The notes beneath the pieces were generated by a model. The model did no database searches, had not been told where the DNA came from, and saw nothing but the letters and a program-made list of their open reading frames with translations. The position numbers and the translations under genes were made by a program. From the NCBI GenBank assembly GCA_024460105.1, contig JANFXS010000005.1, positions 1 to 64,000 of the forward strand: a stretch of DNA of 64,000 nucleotides. The letters run 5' to 3'. Positions 24,819 to 34,384 of this stretch are shown here, piece by piece (the stretch's first letter is position 1; each line of letters starts with the position of its first letter). The DNA is from Anaerotignum faecicola (GTDB lineage: Bacteria > Bacillota > Clostridia > Lachnospirales > Anaerotignaceae).

Positions 24819-27200
24819 ATGAATGAAAAAGCGTTTCGTACTTTGGAGTACAATAAAATAATTGATAAACTCAGGGAATTTGCAATATCTCCCATGGGCA
24901 AGGAACTTTGCGGCGAACTTAAACCTTCCGTCGACATATCGGAAATCGAACGGTGGCAGGACGAAACAACCGAGGCTTCCGCGATGATTGTAAGGAAGGG
25001 GAATATACCTTTGGGCGGCATAAGGGAAATACGCCCTCAGCTTAAAAGGGTTTTGGCCGGAGGCAGCCTTAATATAGAGGAACTTATGAATATAAACGAG
25101 TTCCTTTACGTATGCCGTAAAGTAAAAAATTATTCTGTAAATGAGAATAAGGCGGAAAGCTATAAAAGCATAGACGGCATGTTTGCCGCCGTGGAACTTT
25201 TGCCGCTGCTTGAAAAAGAAATTTCAAGGTGCATTGTTTCGGAAGTTGAAATATCCGACAACGCCTCCTTAAAGCTTGGGCAGATAAGGCGCGAAATAGG
25301 AGTTTCAAACAACAGGATACGCGAGAACCTTAACGGCATTATAAATTCCCCCGTATACAGGAACATGCTCCAAGACTATGTAATTACAATAAGGAACGAA
25401 CGTTACTGCGTTCCCGTTAAAAGCGAGTACAGAAGCAGTTTTAACGGCATGGTCCACGACCAGTCCAATACAGGCTCGACGCTTTTTATAGAACCTATGG
25501 GAGTTGTTCAGTTAAATAACAGAATTAAGGAACTTCAGGCAGAAGAAAAGGCGGAAATAGAAAAAATACTTGAAAAGCTCAGCGATATTGTAAGGGAAAA
25601 CGCCGATATAATTTCTGCAAACCTTAACGTTATAACGCAGCTTGATTTTATATTTGCCAAAGGCGGCCTTTCCCTTTCAATGCGCGGCAGCCGTGCCGTT
25701 TTTAACGACAGGGGATATATTAATATTAAAAAAGGCCGCCACCCGCTTTTGGACGACAAAACGGTTGTGCCAACGAATATTTATTTGGGCGGGGATTTTA
25801 CAACGCTTTTAATAACTGGACCGAATACGGGCGGAAAAACGGTTGCCCTTAAAACCCTTGGGCTTTTTACCCTTATGGGGCAGGCAGGGCTTCACATACC
25901 CGCCTTTGACAATTCACAGCTTGGCGTTTTTGACGACGTTTTTGCCGACATCGGCGACGAACAGAGCATAGAACAAAGCCTAAGCACATTTTCGGCGCAT
26001 ATGAAAAACATTGTTAAAATACTTGATAATGTTACGGATAACTCACTTGTGCTTTTCGACGAGCTGGGAGCGGGAACAGATCCGACGGAAGGCGCGGCCC
26101 TTGCCATTGCCATAGTACAAAAACTTAGGGAAAGGAAAATACGCACGGCCGTAACTACCCACTACAGCGAACTTAAAGTATACGCCCTTTCTACGGAAGG
26201 CGTTGAAAATGCAAGCTGCGAGTTTGATGTCGAAACGCTCAGCCCGACGTATAAACTTTTAATAGGCATACCGGGAAAGAGCAACGCCTTTGCAATTTCT
26301 AAACGTCTGGGGCTTAAAGACGACGTTATTGACGCCGCAAAGGAATTTATAAGCCATGACGAAGCCAAATTTGAGGATGTTATAACGGATCTTGAAATAA
26401 GCAAAAAAAGCGTCGTATATGAACAGGAGCGTGCGGAGCAGTACAGGCTTGAGGCCGAAAACCTTAAAAAAGAAGTAGAAAGCCAGAAGGAAAAAATAAA
26501 CAGGCAGAAGGAAAAAATACTTGCCGCCGCAAGGGACGAGGCAAAAACGGTTTATATGCGCGCAAAAGAAGAGGCCGACGCTATTATAAAGGAAATGAAC
26601 AAAAACGCCCGTGAAAAGGCAAAGCAGAGCGTTATGAACGAAAGCCGACAAAAGCTGAAAGACGGCATTGAAAATATAGATTCGCAGATAAACAGGAGCC
26701 TTGCAAAAAAAAGGAAGGCGCATAAAGCCCCTGAAAGCCTTAAGCCGGGCGACAGGGTATATGTTGTAAGCTTTGACCAGCACGGCACTGCCTTGACGGC
26801 GCCCGACAGCGGCAAAGAAGTTATGGTGCAGATGGGAAGCCTTAAAATAAAGGTTCCTCTCAGAGAGCTTTCCATTGACAATTATGTTGAAAAACAGCCG
26901 CAAAGAAGCAATTTAAGGAATACAGCGCCGAAAATACGTCAGGGAAAAAGCTACAGCGTCCGTCCTGAAATAGACTGCCGCGGCCAAATGGTTGAAGAGG
27001 CTTTGGGAAATATTGACAAATATCTTGACGACGCATACCTGTCGGGGCTTAAACAGGTTACTATTATACACGGAAAGGGCACTGGGGCGCTTCGCAATGC
27101 CGTTCAGATTTATTTGAAAACAAATTCACATGTAAAATCATACCGCCCGGGAGTGTACGGGGAAGGCGAGATGGGAGTTACAGTTGTCGAACTTAAATAG
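24819..27200 (+). CDS. mutS2: MutS2 family endonuclease/ATPase
   Basis: A 793-residue MutS2 (RqcU). ATG 24819 follows GAGGAATATT; an earlier in-frame ATG at 24807 overlaps the ribosome site. Walker A GPNTGGKT is near residues 333-340, with Walker B LVLFDELGAGTDPTEGAAL. A long charged coiled coil follows, then a KOW-like segment (LKPGDRVYV) and the C-terminal Smr nuclease domain (about 714-790) with the IDCRGQMVEEA and IHGKGTGALR motifs. It lacks the MutS1 mismatch-reading domain. Known roles are suppression of recombination and rescue of collided ribosomes. A two-component system follows after 11 nt. Confidence 0.96.
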   Translation: MNEKAFRTLEYNKIIDKLREFAISPMGKELCGELKPSVDISEIERWQDETTEASAMIVRKGNIPLGGIREIRPQLKRVLAGGSLNIEELMNINEFLYVCRKVKNYSVNENKAESYKSIDGMFAAVELLPLLEKEISRCIVSEVEISDNASLKLGQIRREIGVSNNRIRENLNGIINSPVYRNMLQDYVITIRNERYCVPVKSEYRSSFNGMVHDQSNTGSTLFIEPMGVVQLNNRIKELQAEEKAEIEKILEKLSDIVRENADIISANLNVITQLDFIFAKGGLSLSMRGSRAVFNDRGYINIKKGRHPLLDDKTVVPTNIYLGGDFTTLLITGPNTGGKTVALKTLGLFTLMGQAGLHIPAFDNSQLGVFDDVFADIGDEQSIEQSLSTFSAHMKNIVKILDNVTDNSLVLFDELGAGTDPTEGAALAIAIVQKLRERKIRTAVTTHYSELKVYALSTEGVENASCEFDVETLSPTYKLLIGIPGKSNAFAISKRLGLKDDVIDAAKEFISHDEAKFEDVITDLEISKKSVVYEQERAEQYRLEAENLKKEVESQKEKINRQKEKILAAARDEAKTVYMRAKEEADAIIKEMNKNAREKAKQSVMNESRQKLKDGIENIDSQINRSLAKKRKAHKAPESLKPGDRVYVVSFDQHGTALTAPDSGKEVMVQMGSLKIKVPLRELSIDNYVEKQPQRSNLRNTAPKIRQGKSYSVRPEIDCRGQMVEEALGNIDKYLDDAYLSGLKQVTIIHGKGTGALRNAVQIYLKTNSHVKSYRPGVYGEGEMGVTVVELK

Positions 27201-27211
27201 GGGGAAATAGC

Positions 27212-27910
27212 ATGCCGGATAAAATTAAAATACTTGTAGTTGACGATGACGAACACATTGCGGAACTTATATCGCTCTATCTTATAAGGGAGGGATATGA
27301 AACGAGAGAGGTATATACCGGAACGGAAGCCGTTAAGGTTTTTTCGGAATTTTCTCCGAACCTTATACTGCTTGATATAATGCTTCCGGGCATAGACGGT
27401 TACGAAGTGTGCCGTGAAATCAGGAAGGTAAGCAACGCGCCGATTATAATGCTTACGGCCAAAGGCGACACATTTGATAAAGTGCTTGGCCTTGAGCTGG
27501 GGGCGGACGACTACATTGTAAAGCCCTTTGAGCCGAAAGAGCTTATTGCAAGGGTAAAAGCCGTTTTAAGGCGTTATGAAAACAAAGACGGCAAAGAGGA
27601 AAGCGGAAGCGTGCTTTCTTTCCCCAACCTTGAGATTAACATGGACAACTATACCGTAACATACCGTGGCAGGGAACTGAATTTCCCTCCGAAAGAATTT
27701 GAACTTCTTTGTTTTTTAGCCCAGAAGCCAAACCAGGTTTTTACAAGGGATCAGCTTTTGGATAAGATATGGGGATACGAATATATAGGCGACACAAGGA
27801 CGGTTGACGTGCATATAAAAAGAATCAGGGAAAAATTCAATGAAAATGAAACGTGGAGCGTTAAAACGGTTTGGGGCGTAGGCTACAAATTTGAGGTGAA
27901 ACATCAGTGA
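27212..27910 (+). CDS. OmpR/PhoB-family response regulator
   Basis: A 232-residue regulator: a receiver domain with acidic pocket DDD (11-13), phosphoacceptor Asp55 in LILLDIMLPG, Thr in IMLTAKG and Lys in YIVKPFEP, then a winged-helix DNA-binding domain (FPPKEFELLCFLAQKPNQVFTR, RTVDVHIKRIREK). Its end overlaps the GTG start of the histidine kinase by 4 nt, so they are a cognate pair. Confidence 0.96.
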   Translation: MPDKIKILVVDDDEHIAELISLYLIREGYETREVYTGTEAVKVFSEFSPNLILLDIMLPGIDGYEVCREIRKVSNAPIIMLTAKGDTFDKVLGLELGADDYIVKPFEPKELIARVKAVLRRYENKDGKEESGSVLSFPNLEINMDNYTVTYRGRELNFPPKEFELLCFLAQKPNQVFTRDQLLDKIWGYEYIGDTRTVDVHIKRIREKFNENETWSVKTVWGVGYKFEVKHQ

Positions 27911-29328
27911 AGCTTAAAAGTTTATTTGCAAAGCAGTCGCTTTTATATATGGGAATTCTTTTTATTTCGTTCAGCGTTTTCGGAACCGGGTTTTCCATTG
28001 TGTATACGACGCAGTACATGAATGAACAGGAGCAGCAGCTTATACTCCAGGGGGAAAGATTTAAAGAAAGCATGACGAGCCTTTATTTTACAGGCGATGT
28101 GGATACTTCAAGGATAAATTTTGAACTCCAGATAATGGAGCAGTATATGGGCGCCAGCGTTTTTTTTATGAATAACAAAGGACAGGTTTCAATTGTATCG
28201 TCAAGCCTTAACCCGGGATGGATTGGAAGAACCATTACGGACGAGGCTGTAAACGTTGTGCTTAGCGGAAAAGTTGCGACCGTCACGAGCAAAGTGGGAG
28301 GTATGTTCAACGAATCGGTTTTGACCGTGGGCTATCCCATAACAATAGGGGATACGATTCTCGGCGGCATATTTATGTGCAAGCCCGTTACAACCCTTAA
28401 AGCCGCAACGAAAGAGATGGAAAGCGTTATATTCGGCTGTATGGTGCCTGTGCTTCTCATAGGGGCCGTGCTGATTTATTTCTCCTGCAAAACAATGACA
28501 AGGCCGCTTAAAGAAATGAACGACGCGGCAAAAATAATAGCCGACGGCAATTTTCAAAACAGGCTTGAAATAACGACGCAAGACGAAGTCGGACAGCTTG
28601 CGGAAAGCTTTAACAATATGGCTGAAAGCCTTGAGAAAAGCGAGAACAACAGGCAGAAATTTATTGCCAATATTTGCCATGACCTGCGTTCTCCGCTTAC
28701 GAGCATACAAGGATTTATAGGAGCTATTGCCGACGGCACTATCCCGCCCGAAAAACAGGGGTATTACCTTAAAATTGTTTTGGAAGAAACGGCAAGGCTA
28801 AGCAAGCTTGCAAACGACATGACGGATTTAAGCAAGGCCGAAGCGGGCGTTATAAAGCCGGAAATATGCGAATTCGATATAAACGATATGGTTAGGGACT
28901 GCCTTGATATATTTGAAAGGCGTGTAGTTTCAAAAAAAATAAATACAAGAGCCGTTTTTGCAGAAGAGGTTACGGAAGTTGAGGCAGATCCGAACATGAT
29001 CCAGAGGGTAATTCACAATCTTTTGGACAACTCGATTAAATTCACTCCGGAAGGCGGCGAGATCACTGTTGAAATAACCGTAAAAGGCGGCAAAGCTTAT
29101 ATAAGCGTCAGGGACAGCGGGACGGGCATAAATGCGGAAGAACAGAAAAGGGTTTTTGAAAGGTTTTTCAAAGCCGATACTTCGCGCGGGATGGATAAAT
29201 CCGGCGTCGGGCTGGGGCTTTCCATCGTAAAGGAATTTATAAAGGCGCATGGCGAAACCATATGCGTAAAAAGCAGCGAAGGAAAAGGCACAGAGTTTAT
29301 ATTTACGCTTAAAGTGTCCGGAAACTGA
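27907..29328 (+). CDS. Sensor histidine kinase with HAMP domain
   Basis: A 473-residue kinase starting at GTG 27907. TM1 is about residues 12-35, then an extracytoplasmic sensor of about 140 residues (dCache/PAS-like, GASVFFMNNKGQV, GYPITIGDTILGG), TM2 about 173-193, a HAMP (CKTMTRPLKEMNDAA), and a dimerisation domain with His258 in ICHDLRSPLTSIQGF. ATP-binding boxes are NLLDNSIKFTPEG, VRDSGTGI, FERFFKAD and GVGLGLSIV. The signal is unknown; membrane or wall stress is common for this architecture. Confidence 0.95.
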   Translation: MKLKSLFAKQSLLYMGILFISFSVFGTGFSIVYTTQYMNEQEQQLILQGERFKESMTSLYFTGDVDTSRINFELQIMEQYMGASVFFMNNKGQVSIVSSSLNPGWIGRTITDEAVNVVLSGKVATVTSKVGGMFNESVLTVGYPITIGDTILGGIFMCKPVTTLKAATKEMESVIFGCMVPVLLIGAVLIYFSCKTMTRPLKEMNDAAKIIADGNFQNRLEITTQDEVGQLAESFNNMAESLEKSENNRQKFIANICHDLRSPLTSIQGFIGAIADGTIPPEKQGYYLKIVLEETARLSKLANDMTDLSKAEAGVIKPEICEFDINDMVRDCLDIFERRVVSKKINTRAVFAEEVTEVEADPNMIQRVIHNLLDNSIKFTPEGGEITVEITVKGGKAYISVRDSGTGINAEEQKRVFERFFKADTSRGMDKSGVGLGLSIVKEFIKAHGETICVKSSEGKGTEFIFTLKVSGN

Positions 29329-29351
29329 ATTTTGAAGGGAGAGGGAATGTT

Positions 29352-30386
29352 ATGATTAGATTTGAATGTGATTATGCCGAAGGCGCGCATCCGAGGGTCT
29401 TAGAACTTATTACAGAAACAAATTTTGAACAGCATCCGGGATACGGAACGGATATATATTGTGAAAAGGCGCGCGGGATAATTAGGGAGATGTGCGGCGC
29501 GCCGGAAGCGGGAGTGCATTTCCTTGTGGGCGGCACACAAGCTAATACCACGGTTATTGCGGCGGCGTTAAGGCCTTACCAGTCTGTTATCAGCGCCGTT
29601 TCGGGACACATTAACGGACATGAAACAGGAGCCGTTGAAGCGGCAGGGCACAAGGTTATACCGGTTGAAAGCGCCGACGGGAAAATAAATGCAGAACAGA
29701 TTGAAGAAGTATACGACGATTATATGAGCGATTCCAACAGGGAACATGTTACGATGCCGGCTATGGTTTATATATCAAACCCGATGGAAAACGGAACCGT
29801 ATATACAAAGAAAGAACTTGAAAAAATAAGCGCGGCATGCAGGAAAAAGGGACTTTTCCTGTTTATGGACGGGGCTCGCCTTGCATACGGCCTTACGGCG
29901 GAAGGCAACGATATGAGCCTTAAAGATATTGCGAAACTGTGCGACGTTTTTTATATCGGAGGCACAAAATGCGGCGCGCTTTTCGGGGAAGCGGTAGTTA
30001 TTACCGATAAGGGTATGGACAGGGATTTCAGGTATTCCATTAAGCAAAGGGGCGGCATGCTTGCAAAAGGCCGTCTGCTTGGGCTTCAGTTTATTGCGCT
30101 TTTGGAAGGCGGGCTGTATTTCGGCTTGGCGGCGAATGCAAACAGGCTTGCAATGAAAATTAAAAATGCGGTAAAAAGCAAAGGATGGGAATTTTTGTAT
30201 GATTCGGACACAAACCAGCAGTTTCCGATTATACCTGATGAAAAGCTTGAGAAGCTCGGGAAGAAGTATACATATACTTTTATAAAAAAGATTGACAAAG
30301 ATCATACGGCCGTAAGGTTCTGCACAAGCTGGGCTACAAAGGAAGAGGACGTTGCCGCGCTTGTTAAGGACATTGAAACAGTATGA
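29352..30386 (+). CDS. Threonine-aldolase-family PLP enzyme
   Basis: A 344-residue fold-type I PLP protein of the low-specificity threonine aldolase family (beta-eliminating lyase superfamily). FECDYAEGAHPRVLE, GYGTDIYCEKA, GGTQANTTVIAAAL, FLFMDGARLAYGL (PLP-binding Asp and Arg) and the Schiff-base lysine in IGGTKCGALFGEAVV are visible. Members split L-threonine or allo-threonine to glycine and acetaldehyde. ATG 29352 follows GGGAGAGGG. It is 24 nt after the kinase gene and may be co-transcribed. Confidence 0.9.
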   Translation: MIRFECDYAEGAHPRVLELITETNFEQHPGYGTDIYCEKARGIIREMCGAPEAGVHFLVGGTQANTTVIAAALRPYQSVISAVSGHINGHETGAVEAAGHKVIPVESADGKINAEQIEEVYDDYMSDSNREHVTMPAMVYISNPMENGTVYTKKELEKISAACRKKGLFLFMDGARLAYGLTAEGNDMSLKDIAKLCDVFYIGGTKCGALFGEAVVITDKGMDRDFRYSIKQRGGMLAKGRLLGLQFIALLEGGLYFGLAANANRLAMKIKNAVKSKGWEFLYDSDTNQQFPIIPDEKLEKLGKKYTYTFIKKIDKDHTAVRFCTSWATKEEDVAALVKDIETV

Positions 30387-30440
30387 AACCGCGGCCTTAG
30401 GCAGTTAAATTCATTTAAAAGAACATATGAAGAAGATCTT

Positions 30441-30480
30441 AAATCGGCCGTATAGGGCGTTATACCTATACGGCCGATTT
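30441..30480 (+). terminator. Long perfect hairpin after the threonine aldolase gene
   Basis: AAATCGGCCGTATAGG (30441-30456) and CCTATACGGCCGATTT (30465-30480) are a perfect 16-bp stem with an 8-nt loop, followed by GATTTGTATT. Probably a terminator, though the T-run is poor. Confidence 0.7.
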
Positions 30481-31160
30481 GATTTGTATTCGGGTTATTT
30501 TATGAAATTTATTGTGGCTTTAAATTTTGCGGATGTTAACGAAATCACGGCGCTATTGTTTAGGATCGGCATAAACGGATGCCGATGCAGTACCGACGTT
30601 TTGTACAGTTTTAACGCCTGAAAGAAATTATGGCTTCCGGCGGGGGAAGTAGGAAGAAGTTTGAACGGATTTTTCGCGCCGGGAGTTATTGAGGGAGCAA
30701 TGCTTTCAGAAAACAAATTTGTGATCCATATATGCGGATTGAGTTAAAGCGCCGTGCAAAACGTTTTAAGAAGCGATTTTCATGAGATGCGGAAATACGA
30801 AAAAATTTGAAATGCAAAGCGGTTATACTATTGTGAACTTAGATGATTTCCGCCTGATATTTAAATCAGAAATTTGTTTTTGCAAAATAAAACAGTAATT
30901 CATTTTGAAAAGGACGCATATGTTTTTAAGCAGGATGAGTGTGGCTTGTTGGTAAAAAAACAACTATATTCGGAATGTTATATTGTAAAATAGAAGTAAA
31001 AAAACTACCACAAAAAAATATGGGTAAAAATAAAGCAACTTATGTCATATGTGCATATAAAATAATAAAATATGTATTATTAGTTGGTATTAACGCGATA
31101 TTTTGATATATTGATATACAATATATACAAAAAAATAATTAAATTTTTAAAATATGGTAA
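30481..31160. other. Gene-free region upstream of ppdK
   Basis: About 680 bp, becoming very AT-rich towards the end. I see no credible gene or RNA. Short ORFs here lack ribosome sites. Confidence 0.5.
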
Positions 31161-31189
31161 TTGTATGCCGAATTATAAAGTGGTATAAT
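31161..31189 (+). promoter_or_regulatory. Promoter of ppdK
   Basis: TTGTAT (31161-31166), 17-nt spacer, TATAAT (31184-31189), giving a leader of roughly 80 nt before the ATG at 31280. Confidence 0.7.
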
Positions 31190-31279
31190 CAACAAAAGCA
31201 GATTTGGTTTTTTTTTACATATAATTCTTTTGAAATTTTACTGGCCACACCTGCGATAAATGATTTGGAGGGATACAAT

Positions 31280-33898
31280 ATGGGCAAAAAATATGTTTAT
31301 ATGTTTACAGAGGGTAACGCCGACATGAGGAACCTCCTTGGCGGAAAAGGGGCTAACTTGGCCGAAATGACAAATATGGGCCTTCCTATTCCTCAGGGTT
31401 TTACGGTTACAACCGAAACTTGCACGGAATTTAACGAAAATAATAAGGTTTTTAACGATGAAATGAAGGCCCAGATTAATAAGGCCGTTGAAAAACTTGA
31501 AGAAATCGCCGGCAAAAAACTCGGCGCGGATGAAAACCCGCTTCTTGTTTCAGTGCGTTCGGGCGCAAGGGCTTCAATGCCTGGCATGATGGATACTGTT
31601 TTAAATCTCGGCTTAAACGATGTGTCTGTGGAGGGCCTTGCAAAGGCTACAAACAACCCTCGTTTTGCATATGACAGCTACAGGCGGTTTATAATGATGT
31701 TTGCCGACGTTGTTATCGGCGTTTCCAAATCAAAATTTGAAAGGTATCTTGACAAATTCAAAGAAGAAAAGGGATATAAATTTGACACCGATTTGTCAGC
31801 CGAAGATTTAAAGGCTGTCGCCGACAAATTTAAGGAAATATATTTTGAGGATCAGGGCGTGCCGTTCCCACAGGAACCGACGGAGCAGCTTTACAGCGCT
31901 ATTAAAGCCGTTTTCCATTCGTGGGATAACCCAAGGGCGTTTGTTTACAGAAGGATGAATGATATTCCGTACAGCTGGGGAACGGCTGTTAACGTACAGA
32001 TGATGGTTTTCGGCAATATGGGCGACACTTCGGGAACGGGTGTGGCGTTCACAAGGAATGCCGCAACGGGCGAAAAGGCTATGTTCGGCGAGTATCTCAT
32101 AAACGCTCAGGGCGAGGACGTTGTTGCCGGGGTGCGTACGCCTAAGCCTATTGCGACGCTTGAAAAGGATATGCCCGCTGTTTATAAACAATTCTGTGAA
32201 ATAGCGCGTAAGCTTGAAGAACATTACAAAGATATGCAGGACATGGAATTTACCATTGAAAACGGGAAACTCTATTTCCTGCAGACAAGAAACGGAAAAA
32301 GAACGGCTAACGCGGCTCTCAAAATTGCAGTCGATATGGTAAACGAAGGCCTTATTACGGAAGAAGAAGCTATAATGAAAGTTGACCCTAAGCAGCTTGA
32401 TCAGCTCCTCCACCCGGCTTTCGATCAAAACAAGCTAAAAAGCGCAAAGCCTCTTGGAAAAGGTTTGCCGGCTTCTCCGGGAGCAGGGGCAGGAAAGGTT
32501 TATTTTACAGCCGACGAAGCTAAAAACGCAGCCGAAAAAGGCGAGAGGGTTGTGCTTGTACGCCTTGAAACGTCGCCGGAAGATATAGAAGGAATGGCGG
32601 CGGCGCAGGGCATACTTACAGTGCGCGGCGGCATGACAAGCCATGCGGCCGTTGTTGCGCGCGGCATGGGGCGTTGCTGCGTATCGGGATGCGAAGAGAT
32701 TAAAATGGATGAAGCGGCAAAAACGTTCACTCTCGGCGGCATGACGTTTAAGGAAGGCGATTATATCTCCCTTGACGGCGCAACGGGGTTCATTTACGGT
32801 GAAGATATTCCTACGACAGAGCCGGAAATTTCGGGAGATTTTGCAAAATTTATGGGTTGGGCCGATAAAGCAAGACGCCTTAAAGTAAGGACTAATGCCG
32901 ATACGCCTAAGGACGCCGCAAAAGCCGTTGAGTTTGGGGCTGAAGGAATCGGCCTTACAAGGACTGAGCATATGTTCTTTGAAGAAAACCGTATTCTCAA
33001 ATTCCGTGAGGTTATACTTTCCGATAATATTGAGGAAAGGGCGGCGGCGCTTGAAGTTATACGCCCCTTCCAGGAAGAGGATTTTGTAGGGATTTATGAG
33101 GCCATGGGCGAAAGGCCGGTAACAATAAGGCTCCTTGATCCGCCTTTGCATGAGTTCCTTCCGACTAACGACGAAGATTTTGAGATAATTGCAAAAGAAA
33201 TGGGCAAAACTGTCGAGGAACTTAAAATTAAAGCGAGGGGACTGCATGAACTTAACCCGATGATGGGACACAGGGGATGCCGCCTTGCGGTAAGCTATCC
33301 GGAAATTGCCGAAATGCAGGCGAAAGCTATTATCAGTGCGGCTGTTAAGGTTAAAAAGGAAAAAGGCTTCAACATAGTGCCTGAAATTATGATACCGCTT
33401 GTAGGAGACGTTAAGGAGTTAAGTTTTGTTAAGAAGGTTATTGATGAAACGGCTGAAAAGATAATCGAAGAAAGCGGCATAGAGCTTAAATATCTTGTCG
33501 GCACTATGATTGAAATACCGAGGGCCTGCATAACGGCTGACGAAATAGCAAAAGAAGCTGAATTTTTCTCTTTCGGCACTAACGACTTAACTCAGATGAC
33601 ATATGGTCTTTCACGTGACGATGCAGGAAAGATACTTTCGGATTACATAGATAAGAAAATATATGAAGGCGATCCTACCGCCAAGCTTGACAGAAACGGC
33701 GTTGGAGAGCTTATGAAAATAGCCGTTGGCAAAGGAAGGGCCGCAAGGGCGGATCTCCACCTCGGAATATGCGGCGAACACGGCGGAGATCCTTCTTCGG
33801 TTGAGTTCTGCCACATGATAGGACTTGATTATGTTTCATGCTCGCCTTTCCGCGTTCCTATTGCAAGGCTTGCGGCGGCACAGGCAGCTTTAAGGTAG
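31280..33898 (+). CDS. ppdK: Pyruvate, phosphate dikinase
   Basis: An 872-residue enzyme interconverting pyruvate + ATP + Pi and PEP + AMP + PPi. ATG 31280 follows TTGGAGGGA; the open frame extends upstream without a ribosome site. The swivelling histidine lies in GGMTSHAAVVARGMG at residue 455, and the catalytic cysteine in GICGEHGGDPSSV at residue 831, exactly the positions known in the Clostridium symbiosum enzyme. The N-terminal ATP-grasp domain (GGKGANLAEM) and the C-terminal TIM barrel (GLTRTEHMF) are complete. In anaerobes it often works as a PPi-saving glycolytic enzyme. Confidence 0.98.
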   Translation: MGKKYVYMFTEGNADMRNLLGGKGANLAEMTNMGLPIPQGFTVTTETCTEFNENNKVFNDEMKAQINKAVEKLEEIAGKKLGADENPLLVSVRSGARASMPGMMDTVLNLGLNDVSVEGLAKATNNPRFAYDSYRRFIMMFADVVIGVSKSKFERYLDKFKEEKGYKFDTDLSAEDLKAVADKFKEIYFEDQGVPFPQEPTEQLYSAIKAVFHSWDNPRAFVYRRMNDIPYSWGTAVNVQMMVFGNMGDTSGTGVAFTRNAATGEKAMFGEYLINAQGEDVVAGVRTPKPIATLEKDMPAVYKQFCEIARKLEEHYKDMQDMEFTIENGKLYFLQTRNGKRTANAALKIAVDMVNEGLITEEEAIMKVDPKQLDQLLHPAFDQNKLKSAKPLGKGLPASPGAGAGKVYFTADEAKNAAEKGERVVLVRLETSPEDIEGMAAAQGILTVRGGMTSHAAVVARGMGRCCVSGCEEIKMDEAAKTFTLGGMTFKEGDYISLDGATGFIYGEDIPTTEPEISGDFAKFMGWADKARRLKVRTNADTPKDAAKAVEFGAEGIGLTRTEHMFFEENRILKFREVILSDNIEERAAALEVIRPFQEEDFVGIYEAMGERPVTIRLLDPPLHEFLPTNDEDFEIIAKEMGKTVEELKIKARGLHELNPMMGHRGCRLAVSYPEIAEMQAKAIISAAVKVKKEKGFNIVPEIMIPLVGDVKELSFVKKVIDETAEKIIEESGIELKYLVGTMIEIPRACITADEIAKEAEFFSFGTNDLTQMTYGLSRDDAGKILSDYIDKKIYEGDPTAKLDRNGVGELMKIAVGKGRAARADLHLGICGEHGGDPSSVEFCHMIGLDYVSCSPFRVPIARLAAAQAALR

Positions 33899-33966
33899 TT
33901 AAAATATACGGCATAAATTTGCCGAAAATGGGCGGAAACGCTTAGCTCGCGACATGTTGAAAAAAG

Positions 33967-33997
33967 ACCGGACACCTTGCGGTGTCTGGTTTTTTTT
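33967..33997 (+). terminator. Terminator of ppdK
   Basis: ACCGGACACC / GGTGTCTGGT with a TTGC loop, followed by eight T residues. Confidence 0.93.
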
Positions 33998-34384
33998 GCT
34001 ATGAAAACTATCCTTAAACCGAATAAATAAAGGATTTTTATGACATTTGAAGCACATTGTTAAGAAGCTGTCGGCGTGCTTTACGATGTGAAGGCGAATG
34101 TGCGGGAGCCTTTCTTGGAACAATTTCCGGAGCCTTAAGAAATAAACAAAGGGCTTACGGAACATTTGGATCATATAGCCGTGATATTAAATATATTTTG
34201 TTATTATGATTATTGATTAAGCATTAAATTAATTATAAAATTTATCGTATTTATTGTTGATTAATAGATGTATTGTGATATAATGATTATGTAATGTTTC
34301 GGCATTTGTGTGCGGGCATTTTATTTTTACAAATGCCGTGGGTTTTCTGACGGGGTTTATGTTATTTATTAAAGGAGGAGTATT
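33998..34384. other. AT-rich spacer before the secreted paralog pair
   Basis: No gene is visible. GATATAATG near 34276 is a likely -10 box for the following gene; a -35 match is poor. Confidence 0.45.

Noticed and set aside
30605-30625. TTTTAACGCCTG shared with the element copy at 1263-1274
   Set aside because: Only 12 nt match, with no terminus or core nearby.
32435-33271. 278-codon minus-strand frame inside ppdK, and a 330-codon one inside gpmI (49473-50465)
   Set aside because: Both lie opposite fully conserved enzyme genes, are rich in Cys, His, Phe and Arg as typical of antisense frames, and have no ribosome site.
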